Below the pieces are notes generated by a model. That model ran no database searches and was not told where the DNA came from. It saw only the letters and a program-made list of their open reading frames with translations. The position numbers and the translations under genes are program-made. From the NCBI GenBank assembly GCA_002794785.1, contig NBBA01000017.1:372001-436000 (forward strand): DNA of 64,000 nt. The letters are read 5' to 3'. This document shows, piece by piece, positions 11,101 to 22,246 of the stretch (positions are counted from its first letter, which is position 1; each line of letters begins with the position of its first letter). This DNA comes from Coniferiporia sulphurascens. Taxonomy: Eukaryota; Basidiomycota; Agaricomycetes; Hymenochaetales; Hymenochaetaceae.

Positions 11101-11505
11101 GGTTGGGAGGAAAGAGGCGAGCCAGAGTCCTTCATGACAGAACCCCGCATTTTCCGGTAAGGCAGTTGCCGGATGCCGGATACACTTTGTGTGGAAATTT
11201 ATTCACACGACTGCTAAGAGACGGAAGCAAAATTCGTGTATCAGCCCGCGCATACAATACGGGGTCGGCGTGAGCGCATCTATGGAGGTAAGTACTTTAC
11301 AACAGACATTATCGCTTACATATCAGAAAACGGTTGGGCAGTACACATACGTTTAAATTATGGTAGAGTAATGGCTGAACGCCTGCGTTCAATGTCCAAA
11401 GCTAGGAAGATTAAGGAAACAAAATCTGCGCTCCATTTATATCCCCCAATGTAAGTTCGAGATTGGAATCAAACAAGAAACAAGCCAGACAAACAGATGA
11501 CTCGA
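11101..11505. other. Intergenic, 5' flank of acyl-CoA dehydrogenase gene
   Basis: Lies between the start of the acyl-CoA dehydrogenase gene and the end of the Zn2Cys6 gene, both on the minus strand. Only short open frames without recognisable content. Confidence 0.45.
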
Positions 11506-14500
11506 TTATGTGTTACTGTCCATCGCCAGTTCTCCGAGTGAGAATTGCAGATCAGGGTCGTACTGGAACTCGCCTCCATCAAAGCCCTGCCATAGACCGT
11601 CTTGGCCATCGTCGTACAGGCCGGGCGTATAGTTACGGATGAAGTCGAGGGCTGGGAAAGGGAGACCAGACGTATCAAATGCAGTAGTAGATGGTAAGTC
11701 CCCCTGCGACTGTTGTTGAACGCTCAGCGCAGGCCCGAGTGTAGAACCATACGCAATAAGGTTCGGATCCATCATACCGTGACTAAGCGGGTTGTAAGAA
11801 AACCTGCCCGAGTTGTCGGAATCTTGAGAAACGTTGCGGAACATGTCTCCGCTATTTTGACCACCCGCTCTCCAGTCCATGGATGCATCGGGTAAACTGT
11901 ACGTGAAGTTCATTGCATTCGGATCCTTCCGCGGAGGAAGAGAAGGTCCGAAGACAGGCGACGTCGGCGCGAAGGAGACTTGCCGCTCGGAAGTTCTCTC
12001 TGGGAAACCTAACTGCGGACTTTCGCTTATAGGAGATTTTTGTTCGTTCAAGTCAAAGGTCGGAGAATAAGGATGATGAAAAGCACGGCCGTGCGGAGAG
12101 ACAAGGCCACTTCCTGAGTGTTCGAGTTCATCGTGGGGACGCTTTTGTGATGTTGCCCTGCGAGCTACGGATCGAATGGTAAACTATTAGCTTATTTGAC
12201 GTAAGTCGAAGCTTGCGGTACTCACACAAGCCAGAAGGCCCGGGGGCTGAAGAACGGGATCGCTGGACAGAAAGTGATCGTGTGCGCTCGCGATCACGAG
12301 ATTCTCTGGATTTGCCTCTCGCAGGCTTGGGTCTTATGGCTCTGCCCGACAGGGAACGCTGTAAATGAGAAGTCCGGGTAGGAGATGATGGAGACACCGC
12401 GCCACCAAACGGAGATGTGGCCTGGGAACTGTTCGCCCCAGAAGGTGGGCCTCTGTTAATAGCATCCTTTGCGGTATTGGCTAGATCAGACAATAATTCC
12501 CTACACTTGCGAGCGCCAGGCCAGATCCCCTCCCAAGCAGACACCACGCCTATACAGCTCTCTGCTTCCATCATCGCTGTATGTGCAGCCCCTTTGTCTG
12601 GAATATGCATCGCATATAAGAGTATTATGACAGCCGAACTGAAAAGGTGTTGAATGAAAAACGCGAGATGATGAGAGGACGGGACGACATTTTTGACCGA
12701 TGGAGCCAAACGAATGCACGATCGGGCCGTATTGACTGCCTTGAGAGAAGAAGCCATACCGGAGTAATAACTCTGTGTAAGCGGCAAGAAATTGCGGTGG
12801 AGAGTTGTGAGGATGGAATAGTAATGGCTACACAGAACGGCGCCCATCGTCACCTGGGCTTCTGTGGAAGGAGTCGACTTGAACGTCGTCGGCAGCTGAT
12901 TGCACCATTCTACAAGCTCGTTGTCAAGCTGTGATGCATGCTCGACGAGTTCTTGCACTTTTTCTGGCTCCAGGCGGTCCCTGAACTTATCAATGCCATA
13001 GATTTGGCGGCAGACTCGGCCAGCAATTTTGTACAAATCAACAAGTGCAATGAATCCGACCATTAAGGAAGGCTGGGATCCTTGCATATGTGCACCCGAA
13101 AAGAACTCGGGAAGCTCTTCATCATCATATTCAACGGGATAATCGGCATCGCAATCGGAATCCTCTATGCCCAGTGGACGCCCGAGTGTCATCGCTAGCA
13201 TTCTGTCCAGAGAATAAACACACCAAAACACTTTACGGCGGACCTGCTTCTCAATAGACTTGATGGATGAATGCCCTGAGTGTCTCTACAGTTTTGGCAA
13301 CGTATGTAAGCGGGTAGTTCAAACGGGAAGGATGTTCAACTCACATGTAGACCCAAATCTTGGGCCATACGAACCGCCTGACCGACGAGCAACCAGGCCT
13401 GTGGGAGGCAGTTCACTGCACAAAGGAAGGAGGAAAGAAGGACGATACACTGCACGTGAGCAATTTGGATGGAGGCGTGACTGATGTAGTGTAAAATCAA
13501 AGCGCTAATAGGAAGTTCGGATGCAGTTATAAGCAACGCGGGTGAAGGGAACCTCCTTTTTCACTCACCGTTCATAATAGACCATTCCAAGGCCCCCATC
13601 GTCACTGTCTCCAAGTCTTACATCATCGACTATGCGTGCGGCGCAGGCGAACACGGCGAACACCAGTGCAATGAATGGTGTATGCACACGTACATAAGGG
13701 ACATCGTTCTTATTATCCATCAAGTTCTTGTATGCAACGAGGAATGAAGGTTTGTCCATGACCGGTAGCAGGAAATGTAAACGTTTGAAGTATGCATCAA
13801 CCTTTTAAAGCATTAGAAAAGCGAAAAGGAATGATAGAGTTTGAAGTCAGCATACCAATTTGTCCGCCAAATCCCTATCTGGATATTCAACATCCTCTGT
13901 GCTGGGTAGTGCATGCACTTTTCCAAAATATACGCTTGCTGGGAAGTAGAGTTTGTTTGCACTCGGGCCTGGAGAATGAGGATCGTCCTCCATTGGCGAG
14001 ACGCGGTGAAGAGGGGACGTCGTTAGCGCCCGAAAAGACTGAATAAGAGACATTGTCGAAGAGCCGCCTATCCATCGCAAATGACCATGTTCGTCTAAAG
14101 CTAGCTGACCGAACGATTCCGACATGTCGTCCTCGTCCTTACTAGACTTAGTAGATGGAGAACGGGGCGATGGGGGATTTGACTGTTCAGACGATGCTCT
14201 TTCCCTCTGTGCATACATGCCGTGTGCAGATATTTGTTGTTGAGATTGCTGAGCGCCTCCGTTTTGCTTTTGCAGTACATCGACGATTCCTTGAACAGGA
14301 ATCTTTCCACCGTTCGGAGACTTCTCTATGATCTCTACAACAGGTGCGAACTGCTTGAAAACTTCCTCCATATGCATGAGGCGAGCTTCGAGCTCTTGGA
14401 CATAGCTGATTATACAAGTAAGGAAGTGGACAAACGGCAACGATAAGACGAGTGAAAAACGCACTGCCGACTAAGAGCGGCCCGGTCTTTTGTTTGCAGC

Positions 14501-14772
14501 CAAGCGCAGTTAGTCCCAGAGGCGGAGCACTGAGAGCATACCGGCTCAACGCCGTCGCACTTTATCTTCTTTCTCCTAGGAAATACGGTGAGACCAGATC
14601 TGACCCGCACTCGCTGGGCACGGACGTACCGGCAGTTCTCACACGCTCTCCAGACGCGCCGTCGCTGCAGCTGAATCGGCTTCTGGCCTGCATCCGATGG
14701 TAGGGGCTGGTCTTGCATGCGTTTCTTCTTAGGTGGCTGGGTCATTGAGGGGGACAAATCCTTGTCGGGCAT
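11506..14772 (-). CDS. Zn2Cys6 fungal-specific transcription factor
   Basis: Nuclear DNA-binding regulator; the target genes are unknown. Seven exons: 14630..14772, 14465..14575, 13856..14405, 13569..13801, 13345..13504, 12226..13285 and 11506..12164; 971 aa. The N-terminus holds a basic patch (KKKR) and then a C6 zinc cluster starting RACENCRRKKIKC with spacing C-x2-C-x6-C-x6-C-x2-C-x6-C, followed by a short coiled-coil-like linker (YVQELEARLMHMEEVF). The fungal-specific middle homology region spans roughly residues 240-600, with LVGQAVRMAQDLGLH and RRKVFWCVYSLDRMLAMTLG. The tail is Ser/Pro- and Arg-rich, then acidic and aromatic (DDGQDGLWQGFDGGEF), a plausible activation domain. The start is the ATG at 14772; an in-frame GTG precedes it. 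It lies 885 bp from the exon after an adjacent lipid-metabolism gene, but that gives no proof of regulation. Confidence 0.94.
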
Positions 14773-15815
14773 CACGACTGTTAGGAGAGAGTTCTAAATC
14801 CTATTAGGGTCCCTTGGTAGGGCCTGTGTTTGCTCGTGGGAAATTTCGTGTGGCTGACCTCGGACACATGCTTATTCCGAGTTGGTCAATATTTGACCGT
14901 TAACGGCCGTGCATACACGCATAATAATATGTAAATTTATGTGCTGGGCCTGTGCTGCGTACGTTATCCGAAGCCCACGCAGCACTGTTGGGTCGTTCCC
15001 GTTCCATCTTCTAGATCGCCATAGACACAGGGCATTAATATCGAGGAATCTTCGCGATGTGCGGTAGCACTAATTTCTTAAGACGACTCGAAGGCTCTGG
15101 ACGGCCGTCGTTCTCCGAGTCCATCCCAGGCCAGGCTTCCTGTTTGTCCGCAGTGATTCTTGCGGCACCGGCAGGCCACCGTGCCCCTTGGTTCTCCATT
15201 CCCGAATTCTGTCCATTTCCAACTCCATTCTGCAGAGTCCAGATTATGCGTCATATCTCATGACATCCCCTCACCCCCGTAAATGTCGGTGCCCACAATA
15301 CTTACATTACCACTCGTCCGCAGCAGAACTGATCGCACGTAAGCTCAACTGGGTCCCAGTGGCTAAAACTTTCCCCGGGACCCAGAGTCCCTCTGCCGCC
15401 AGCTTATCTACAAGTCCTTCTTCCTCGCGACCCTTGTCCGTTTTGAATGCCTTTCTTACACAGCATAAACTTTCATTTCCATGGATGGCGATGATTATCT
15501 GCTCTGGACATCTCCGTAATTCTGGACTTTTGCCTCGGACTTTCCTTTGACCACTCGCCGAGGGCGTTTAAGCTTTTCTATTTTCACAATCAGTCAACTA
15601 ATACAAAAATATTTCGTGTTTTGTGTGCAGAATAGACTTCTGGGCCATCTCTTGTCAATTCCGAGGTCGCATTAATGTTCAAGAAAAACCAAGTTTATAA
15701 AAGTGATTAACCTAACTTCAATATTACGTAACGGGGGCAGTGACAACAGGGTCAAACAGGTGACGAGGAAAACATCGCAACTATTTACTGTCTCGCACGA
15801 TCACAGCCGACAAAA
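14773..15815. other. Divergent intergenic region between Zn2Cys6 regulator and Pab2 gene
   Basis: About 1 kb separates two divergent genes. Short plus-strand open frames near 15057-15550 have no recognisable product. This is the largest shared upstream region among the divergent pairs of the window, as expected for a regulator gene. Confidence 0.45.
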
Positions 15816-16790
15816 ATGGCGGACGACTCGAATACGAACCCGACGCTTGAAGGCGTTGACGTAGGAGCCGATGCGGATGCTGCCGCTGATGATGCGGAGG
15901 CTGAGGTTAGTCGCTTACTTTGATGCCAGACAAAGCGGACTTACTGGTGGCCACACTGTTTTTATGACTTCTTGCTTTGTTTTTGTGATTGGACTGCAAA
16001 TGGGATTAGGAAATTCTCGCCATGAAAACGCGTCTGGAGGAGATAGAGAAGGAGGCTGCAACGTTGCGCGAGATGCGGGAGGCCCAGGAGCGCGAGGCGA
16101 AGGCGATAACCGCCGTGGCTGCACCGTCAGACCCTGACGCAATGGAGACAGAGGACGACCGTCAATCGGCGGACGAGCGTAGTATCTACGTTGGTAACGT
16201 GAGTCCCGGGCCAGTCTATTAACGAAGTCCGACGAGCGTTGCTCATCATCTGTCGATTTCCATGGTCAGGTCGACTACAGCGCGTCACCTGAAGAAATTC
16301 AGGCGCACTTCCAAGCATGCGGGACGATCAACCGGGTTACCATACTTTGTGATAAGTTCACGGGTCATCCAAAGGGGTGCGTTGGATATACTTTTTTTAA
16401 AAGAAACTGTTTTCACTCTTTGCTCAGTTACGCGTATGTGGAATTCGCCGACCCAGCCTTTGTGGAGACTGCCATGACGCTTCACGAGTCTCTTTTCAAG
16501 GGTCGGCTAATTAAGGTCTGACAAGTTTACCTTTTCTATGCGTTCAGATCTTTTTGACAGCAGTCTTCCTATAACTTTTATAGGTTACGTCAAAGCGGAC
16601 AAACATACCCGGTTTCACTCGAGGGCGTGGGCGTGGTGGACGTGGATCATACAGGGGAGGAGGTCGTGGAGGAGGATACGGTTACCAACCATACCGAGCT
16701 AGAGGCAGGTGCGTAACCCAAACCACTGCTACTTCACCTCATTCTGACTTTGCGTTCATAAGGGGTCGGGGGCGTGGCCAATTCAGCTAG
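15816..16790 (+). CDS. PAB2: Nuclear poly(A)-binding protein, Pab2/PABPN1 type
   Basis: Binds poly(A) tails in the nucleus and acts in polyadenylation and RNA decay (family knowledge). Six exons: 15816..15905, 16010..16198, 16270..16376, 16428..16515, 16584..16708 and 16763..16790; 208 aa. An acidic N-terminus is followed by a coiled-coil helix ([20 protein letters not shown]), then one RRM with RNP2 IYVGNV and RNP1 KGYAYVEF, and an Arg/Gly-rich tail ([19 protein letters not shown]) that is the usual site of arginine methylation. Domain order and length match PABPN1. The start is the first ATG after the upstream stop and begins [10 protein letters not shown]. Confidence 0.96.
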
Positions 16791-17201
16791 ACGGACACCC
16801 ATTTTAACGTAGCAGTATTCCTTTTGTTTATCCCTTTCCTTACCATATTATGTAGTACACCGAGCGCACCAAAATTTGCTATTATGCGCTGTACCTAAAA
16901 GCAATGTCGTTCCTGCCCACCTTCTGTCTATTTGCAATACAATTTCAAGGCTCAGTACGAGCAATAGCATCTTTGAACGAGTTGTGAAATGCAATGCAAA
17001 AGTGAATGCCTCGCCCGAAAGTAACAATTACATTGCTTGTGGACAGTGAATGAGATAGATTTGAAATTCGGATCGCCGACTCACAGAACGCCTATAAAAC
17101 TACAGCAAAAAACAACAGAACCCCACTAAGACTAGCGTTGTCGTAGAGTGATGAGCGAAGACGTGGACCGCGGGGTTGACAATGTTTTTAAGCTAAAGAT
17201 G
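16791..17201. other. Convergent 3' region of Pab2 and SmF genes
   Basis: Holds the 3' untranslated regions of two genes that meet tail to tail. No further feature recognised. Confidence 0.5.
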
Positions 17202-17698
17202 CTAGTCCCCAAGAGCCTCCCTGTGGAGATACCGAACAAGGATTAGCATATGTGAGGGGGGAATATTGACGGGAAAAGACTTATGATGTACAAAACATTG
17301 TTACACCTGCGCGATAAGGTGTAAGTGCACATTATCACATCTCTAGCCTCATTGCACGCACCGAATGAAAACCTCGCCCAGAGCACCGTTCGACTTCCCA
17401 TCTTGGAATTCCTCGGTGTTTGCTAACTGTTTGAGAAACCGCAGTATATGCATCCGTTTCCCTGTTTAATTAGATCGAACTATGCGACGCACCTGGAGGT
17501 TCATGTAACCGTCCGTGCTGACAAGAAAGCCCTTGTACTCGAGCCCCCACTTCAGCCGTACGTATACCGACTTGCCAGTTAGCTCTTGTAAGAAAGGCTT
17601 CGGGTTCGTGGGAGTCACCTAATTAAGACAAATATAGTAGTTAAAGCAGCTGGAAAGGCCTTGATATCCAGAAGACAAAGAAAACTTACTGTCGACAT
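17202..17698 (-). CDS. SMF: Small nuclear ribonucleoprotein SmF
   Basis: Core Sm-ring subunit of U1, U2, U4 and U5 snRNPs. Exons 17690..17698, 17493..17618, 17362..17426 and 17306..17284 give MST then [39 protein letters not shown] (Sm1) and [13 protein letters not shown] (Sm2). A final exon at 17202..17220 would add an EALGD-like tail (expected family continuation RE...), with a good acceptor (CTCCACAG) and a branch-like TGCTAAT. However, the donor before it reads ATCATAAGTC, without the expected GT. Read straight through, the protein would instead end about 14 residues later (FPPHIC). The gene is therefore certain but its last junction is not. It is divergent from NC2-beta across 186 bp. 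Confidence 0.92.
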
Positions 17699-17884
17699 GT
17701 TGTCGATTTTAGTAGATGAGATGGGCAGGTGAAGGGCTTCATACCTCCAACATCCAACTCCCCGAAATGGTGATTACGTAACATAGACTGTTTGAGACTG
17801 TCTGTAAACGCGTTAGCCACCGACTACCATCTCACCTCACAGTATTCCTTTCTTCGTAAATCACATCCTTGACGCACCGTAATA

Positions 17885-18619
17885 ATGTCGGACCGCGAGG
17901 GCGCCAGCGGCGCGGCGGCCATTGACGACGAGCTTTCGCTACCGAAAGCGACGGTAGCAAAGATGATCAGCGGTACGTGTTCACGCTTCAAACTGACCGC
18001 AGCCTTCTCTTTCACGACGCTGTGTGAACAGTGTCATACTCTCTGAGATTATTCGCTGACGACACGGTATGCTTCTGGTAAGCTAGAGCTCCTACCGAAC
18101 GACGTGACTTGTGCGAAGGAGACACGCGACCTCGTCATTGAATGCTGCGTAGGTGCGTGTCTTATGAGTCCGCAAGGGATGTGCTGGCTGAAGCACACTG
18201 GCCGGTATTTTCTCAGAGTTTATACACTTAATTTCGTCTGAAGCGAACGAAATCTGCGAACAGGAATCCAAGAAGACGATAGCTCCGGAACACATTATCA
18301 CGGCACTTAAGGTTAGGGCCGTCTGTTTTACTATTCTATGTTACACCTCGTTGATATTGGCGGTGTAGAGGCTTGGGTTTGAAGACTTTACCACGGAGGT
18401 CGAAGGCGTACTAAAGGACCATAAAAAGCTGGTTAAGGCATGCTGGTGTTTTTGTACGCTGGTCGTGTAGTTGTCCTGACAATCTTACCTCACTCTCAGG
18501 ATCGGGAGAAGAAAGTCTCGAAGTTCGAACAATCAGGTCTCACGGAAGAGCAACTCCAAGCACAGCAAGAGGCCCTCTTCGCCGCGAGTCGCGCCCGCTT
18601 TGAAGCGAACCAGCAGTAA
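17885..18619 (+). CDS. NCB2: Negative cofactor 2 subunit beta (Dr1)
   Basis: Histone-fold partner of NC2-alpha; the dimer binds TBP on promoters and modulates TFIID/TFIIB assembly. Five exons: 17885..17972, 18087..18152, 18217..18311, 18369..18437 and 18500..18619; 145 aa. The histone fold runs from DDELSLPKATVAKMISELLP through ETRDLVIECCVEFIHLISSE and SKKTIAPEHIITALKRLGF. The tail FEQSGLTEEQLQAQQEALF is the conserved NC2-beta extension. The fourth intron (18438..18499) has a GC donor; the alternative GT donor 6 nt upstream would delete two residues (VK), so the GC choice rests on family alignment. The start is the only in-frame ATG. Confidence 0.95.
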
Positions 18620-18870
18620 ACTTTATCGCTCTACCACCGCTATCACCCATCGTTATTGGTGGGGCGTTAATCACCCGCCACGGGACTCTTTCTTCTCACT
18701 GTGCACGACGCACTGCCCGGATTTCTAATTTTATTCGGTCTTGATATTAGCATACTCAATTGTATGTATTTGTAGCATCACCGTGTGTCCAGTAAATAGT
18801 AAGCGAAGCAACAGCATCTAGTCCACGTTTAAATGCATTTGAAATTAGGAACGAAATGTGAGAAGGAGGG

Positions 18871-20407
18871 CTAAGGTCTAGAGTGCCTGGCCTGCAGTTC
18901 TTTAAGTCGCCGATAGGGGTTATCCCCATTCCATCCCTCTGCGCCGTCGACCAGGTTCTTTGTCACCTTCGGAAGGCCGAGCTGTTCAATGGTGAATGAG
19001 GCAGATACGGATGCATAGAAGACGGCTGTATTTAATGAATGAGTCAGTGTCAACGATTTCTAAGGGACAATATTTGCCTTCAAAAACGTCTCCTTGTGTG
19101 AGTGACAGGCCGGCGGAAAGTCCACCTAAGAAGCTATTTCCAGCCCCTGGATGTGCGTCAAGAGAAGAGTAATGGACGATGATTTAGCGTTTGTGCAGGA
19201 GAATCACTTAGAAGGTGCAGGCTGATTACCTGTAACATCAACTATCTTTCCTCCGTCTGCATTCGTCCAGAACGCGTCTATCCATTTCCCGGGACGATCG
19301 CGACTCGCTACGTACGCACCCAGGGAACCACTGCGAATCACTACGTGCCCTTTACCTCCCGGTCCCACGCCAAGTTCAAGGAAGCGCGAGCAGGCTCTCT
19401 CTATTGCTTCTCGAGTGGCCTGCTGCGGCAAAGACAGGAGGGAAAGCGCCTCCTCAGAGTTCGGGCTGTAATAAGGCGGCGAAGCTTGAGCATAACGTTG
19501 TATAACCGCACAAAAGTTCGTGTACCTGAGTATATCAATATATGGAAGCACGCCTGCGAGCGCGGGGAGCTCCTCGGGAATGCACCTGTCCTTACGGGCG
19601 GAATCGCGCATCAGGGGTTTGCATCCTGTGCCAGCGTAAGAGGAAACGAGGGAAGGAGTGGGGACGAGAGTCAAATGCAGCAGATACGAACGGGAATTGG
19701 CTCATAGATAGTGACTGGCTTCCAATCCAGGACAGCGTCTACTTCGGACATGATCGCGTGAGCACGTGAAGGAGAGCAGATGAAATGCAGATTCGCAGGC
19801 CGGTCGAGCAGCGTGCCTCGGAGGTCTGCAGGCGTCAGCCTCTGCCTCGGGGTCAGATACTTGAAGCTGTAACAGTCAGACCCATCAAGTCATCAGCTTC
19901 TTGCACTGTAAAATTGCCGCAGGTTGAGTAAAGGAAGTGAAGGGAAGCGCCTTACCCCCTGTTATCCCCTCGGTAAATGTTGACCGCACGAGTCGTAGCG
20001 CGCTGTGGGTCGTCTCTAAATAACCACATATCATTTCCGAAGGCCAGCAGGGAGGATTGTATTTCGGGGGGGAAATCTTTTCCCCGATCAACAATCATGC
20101 CTATTTTATTTTGGGGAAGCCTTCGGCAGAGATACGAGAAGGCGGCGTGGATTTATGCTGAACATCGCTGGATTCAATGGTTTCTTGGTTCTGTTGAGCT
20201 TACCAGATCCGAGCACCAAGGGTTGCATAGGTCCCCCCTCCTCCTATCTTCAAACAAAGATAAGCTTTAAGTATATAACGTGTTTACAGTTCTTACTTGA
20301 GCGTCTAACGTCTTCCCGGTCTTATTTCCCTCGTCGTCGAGGTACTCAAACTCATCGATGATAAACATGCCAAGGGTAACAAAATGTCGTGCGGGGCCTG
20401 AAGCCAT
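18871..20407 (-). CDS. Mak32-type PfkB-family protein
   Basis: Eight exons: 20297..20407, 20204..20247, 19956..20120, 19692..19866, 19526..19590, 19230..19465, 19078..19146 and 18871..19025; 339 aa. The fold is PfkB/ribokinase: N-terminal FVTLGMFIIDEFEY, then IGGGGTYATLGARIWL, GMIVDRGKDFP, YEPIPDRCIPEELP and the C-terminal anion-hole signature DVTGAGNSFLGGL. In active sugar kinases this signature is GAGD, where Asp is the catalytic base; here it is Asn, as I recall for Mak32-like proteins. The substrate is unknown and catalysis is doubtful. The last intron (19026..19077) needs a GC donor (AG|GCAAAT). It is divergent from the phosphopantetheinyl transferase gene, 325 bp away. Confidence 0.87.
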
Positions 20408-20732
20408 CCTTGTCTCCTAATACGTGAGAGATGACTTGATCCGTATTACCAAGAGCAGAGAAATTTAAAAAGCCCAGGATGTAGAACAACAAGCAAGCCC
20501 GACCTTGCTATCAGAAAACACCAACTTGGAGCAAGTTGTAGTTGGAAGCCACTTGACAAGCCCGATTTACATTTCCATCTGCCGATCAAATATCCGTATT
20601 TGACACGCGCACACACGCACGGACCACCGTGGTCAGTGCAGCACTCCTGTCAGGATCCATCTCTACTAGTCACCTACCCTGGTAATTTCCACGACCTCCG
20701 CTGCTATCTGAACTGCTTTCCGGGGCCTCGTG
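20408..20732. promoter_or_regulatory. Shared upstream region of Mak32-like and PPTase genes
   Basis: 325 bp between two divergent ATGs. No specific motif is claimed. Confidence 0.4.
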
Positions 20733-22113
20733 ATGAACGTCTGGGCGGTCTGTTTCTCGGAGGATGACCTCACCGAAGATGTATGCATTTCGCTAATTTT
20801 CGATCGCAGACTAGACGTTTACGCTGCCCCAATTCTCTATTGATTGATCTATCGGGACGTCATCCACGGCGACAAAAATTTGCTCGAGAAGCTGTACAAT
20901 TCTGGTCTCGTGCTCGTCGACGTAGACTCACAAGCGCGCATCAAGCGTTTCTACCACAGGAAGGACTCTTATCGTGAGATACGCCCAGCTCCCCAAGCAG
21001 AATAGAACTCGGTTTCATGCTCACATGGGTTGAATCAATTGGATGGGGAACAAACAAATTTAAATTTATTCTGTGACTCCGGGAAGGCTGTCTCTTCGGC
21101 CGATTGCTCCCCCGTCTTCTCCTCAAACAGCACGGGGTTTCGCCTAAGGAGGCTACATTCGGCCGCACCGCGTCTGGAAAGCCCTTCGTGGTGAGTAGCA
21201 GACTATGCCTATCACTCCGACTTCCGTTTACCCGCAGACCGCGTTCGCCGGGGCGCCGACCACCCCGTATGCCATCTGCCTATCGCCCCTTGCTCCCCCC
21301 CACCCTTCCTTACATGCTTCCTTTTCACGCTTAGAGCATCCCGCATCTGGAGCGGACGATCGGATTCAATGTTTCGCATGACAATGAATACGTCGTCATG
21401 GCCTTTCAGTTGCATGCGCCGCAGCACGGTGATACGCCCCAGACCGATGAGAAGGACGTAGACGTAAAGACTATCGGTGTCGATGTCATGAAAGTCGCAC
21501 TCCCGCGCTATGAAAAGACGCTGGCCTCTTTCGTCAGGAGCATCTCAGATACGGTGCGTAGCACAATGACGGAAGGTCTCTTAGACTCGACGCTTCTCTC
21601 CACGGAGATCGCGATTTGGAATAGCCTCGACGGTTCTATCTGTCGTTCTTTCTGCCTCTATCCGGCGCGCAATCTTTTCTCACTGTCGCACTTAACTTTT
21701 CACGCTAGCTAACACCCTCCGAGTGCGACTCGCTGCTCGAAGGCGATGATAATAACGACGATAAAGTGCACTCAGAAAGACTACGACGTCTTTATTTCAT
21801 CTGGACGCTAAAGGAGGCATACACTAAGGCTATCGGACTCGGGCTCGGATTTAACTTCAAACGCATCGATGTAGACGTGCACGCGAGCCAGGTTACTGTC
21901 GACGGTGGCCGGCCGCACGGGTGGGAATTTACTGCATTTACGCTAGAGTCTCGACCAGGAGACGAATATCAAGTCGCCGTGGCACGTTTCACAGGGGGGG
22001 TAGGGGCAGCTGGACATGTGGACGTACACGGTCTTGTGGACACGAGCGGAGCTAGCTGGTTCTCGCAGTATGACGCAGAGTCAATGATCGAGCGTCTTGC
22101 CGAAGGGAAATAA
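20733..22113 (+). CDS. Sfp-type 4'-phosphopantetheinyl transferase
   Basis: Transfers phosphopantetheine from CoA to carrier-protein serines, activating polyketide/peptide synthetases, and in fungi often the lysine-pathway reductase. Modelled as five exons: 20733..20780, 20889..20973, 21087..21190, 21335..21553 and 21709..22113; 286 aa. Visible are MNVWAVCFSEDDL, ARIKRFYHRKDSYRCLFGRL, ASGKPFV, IGFNVSHDNEYVVMAF, the motif IGVDVM (Mg/CoA-binding Asp) and FIWTLKEAYTKAIGLGLGF (catalytic Glu-Lys motif). Junctions of exons 1/2 and 3/4 are less certain: another acceptor near 21239 could add about ten residues. No synthetase gene lies in this window, so the enzyme probably serves the whole genome. 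Confidence 0.9.
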
Positions 22114-22246
22114 GCACGGGAACGAATTCAAATGACTCTATTAGCAAATATGGTTTACAATAGGCTAAGTATATAGTAATTTTAAATCTGCAGTGAGAAA
22201 GAAAATAGTGACAACGAGACCCATGACTGAAAGGTGGAAAATAAAT

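Noticed and set aside
9000..14772. Biosynthetic or lipid-degradation gene cluster (ALDH, ACAD, regulator, P450, SDR, PPTase)
   Set aside because: The genes are scattered among housekeeping genes, and no core synthase, transporter or tight spacing supports a cluster.
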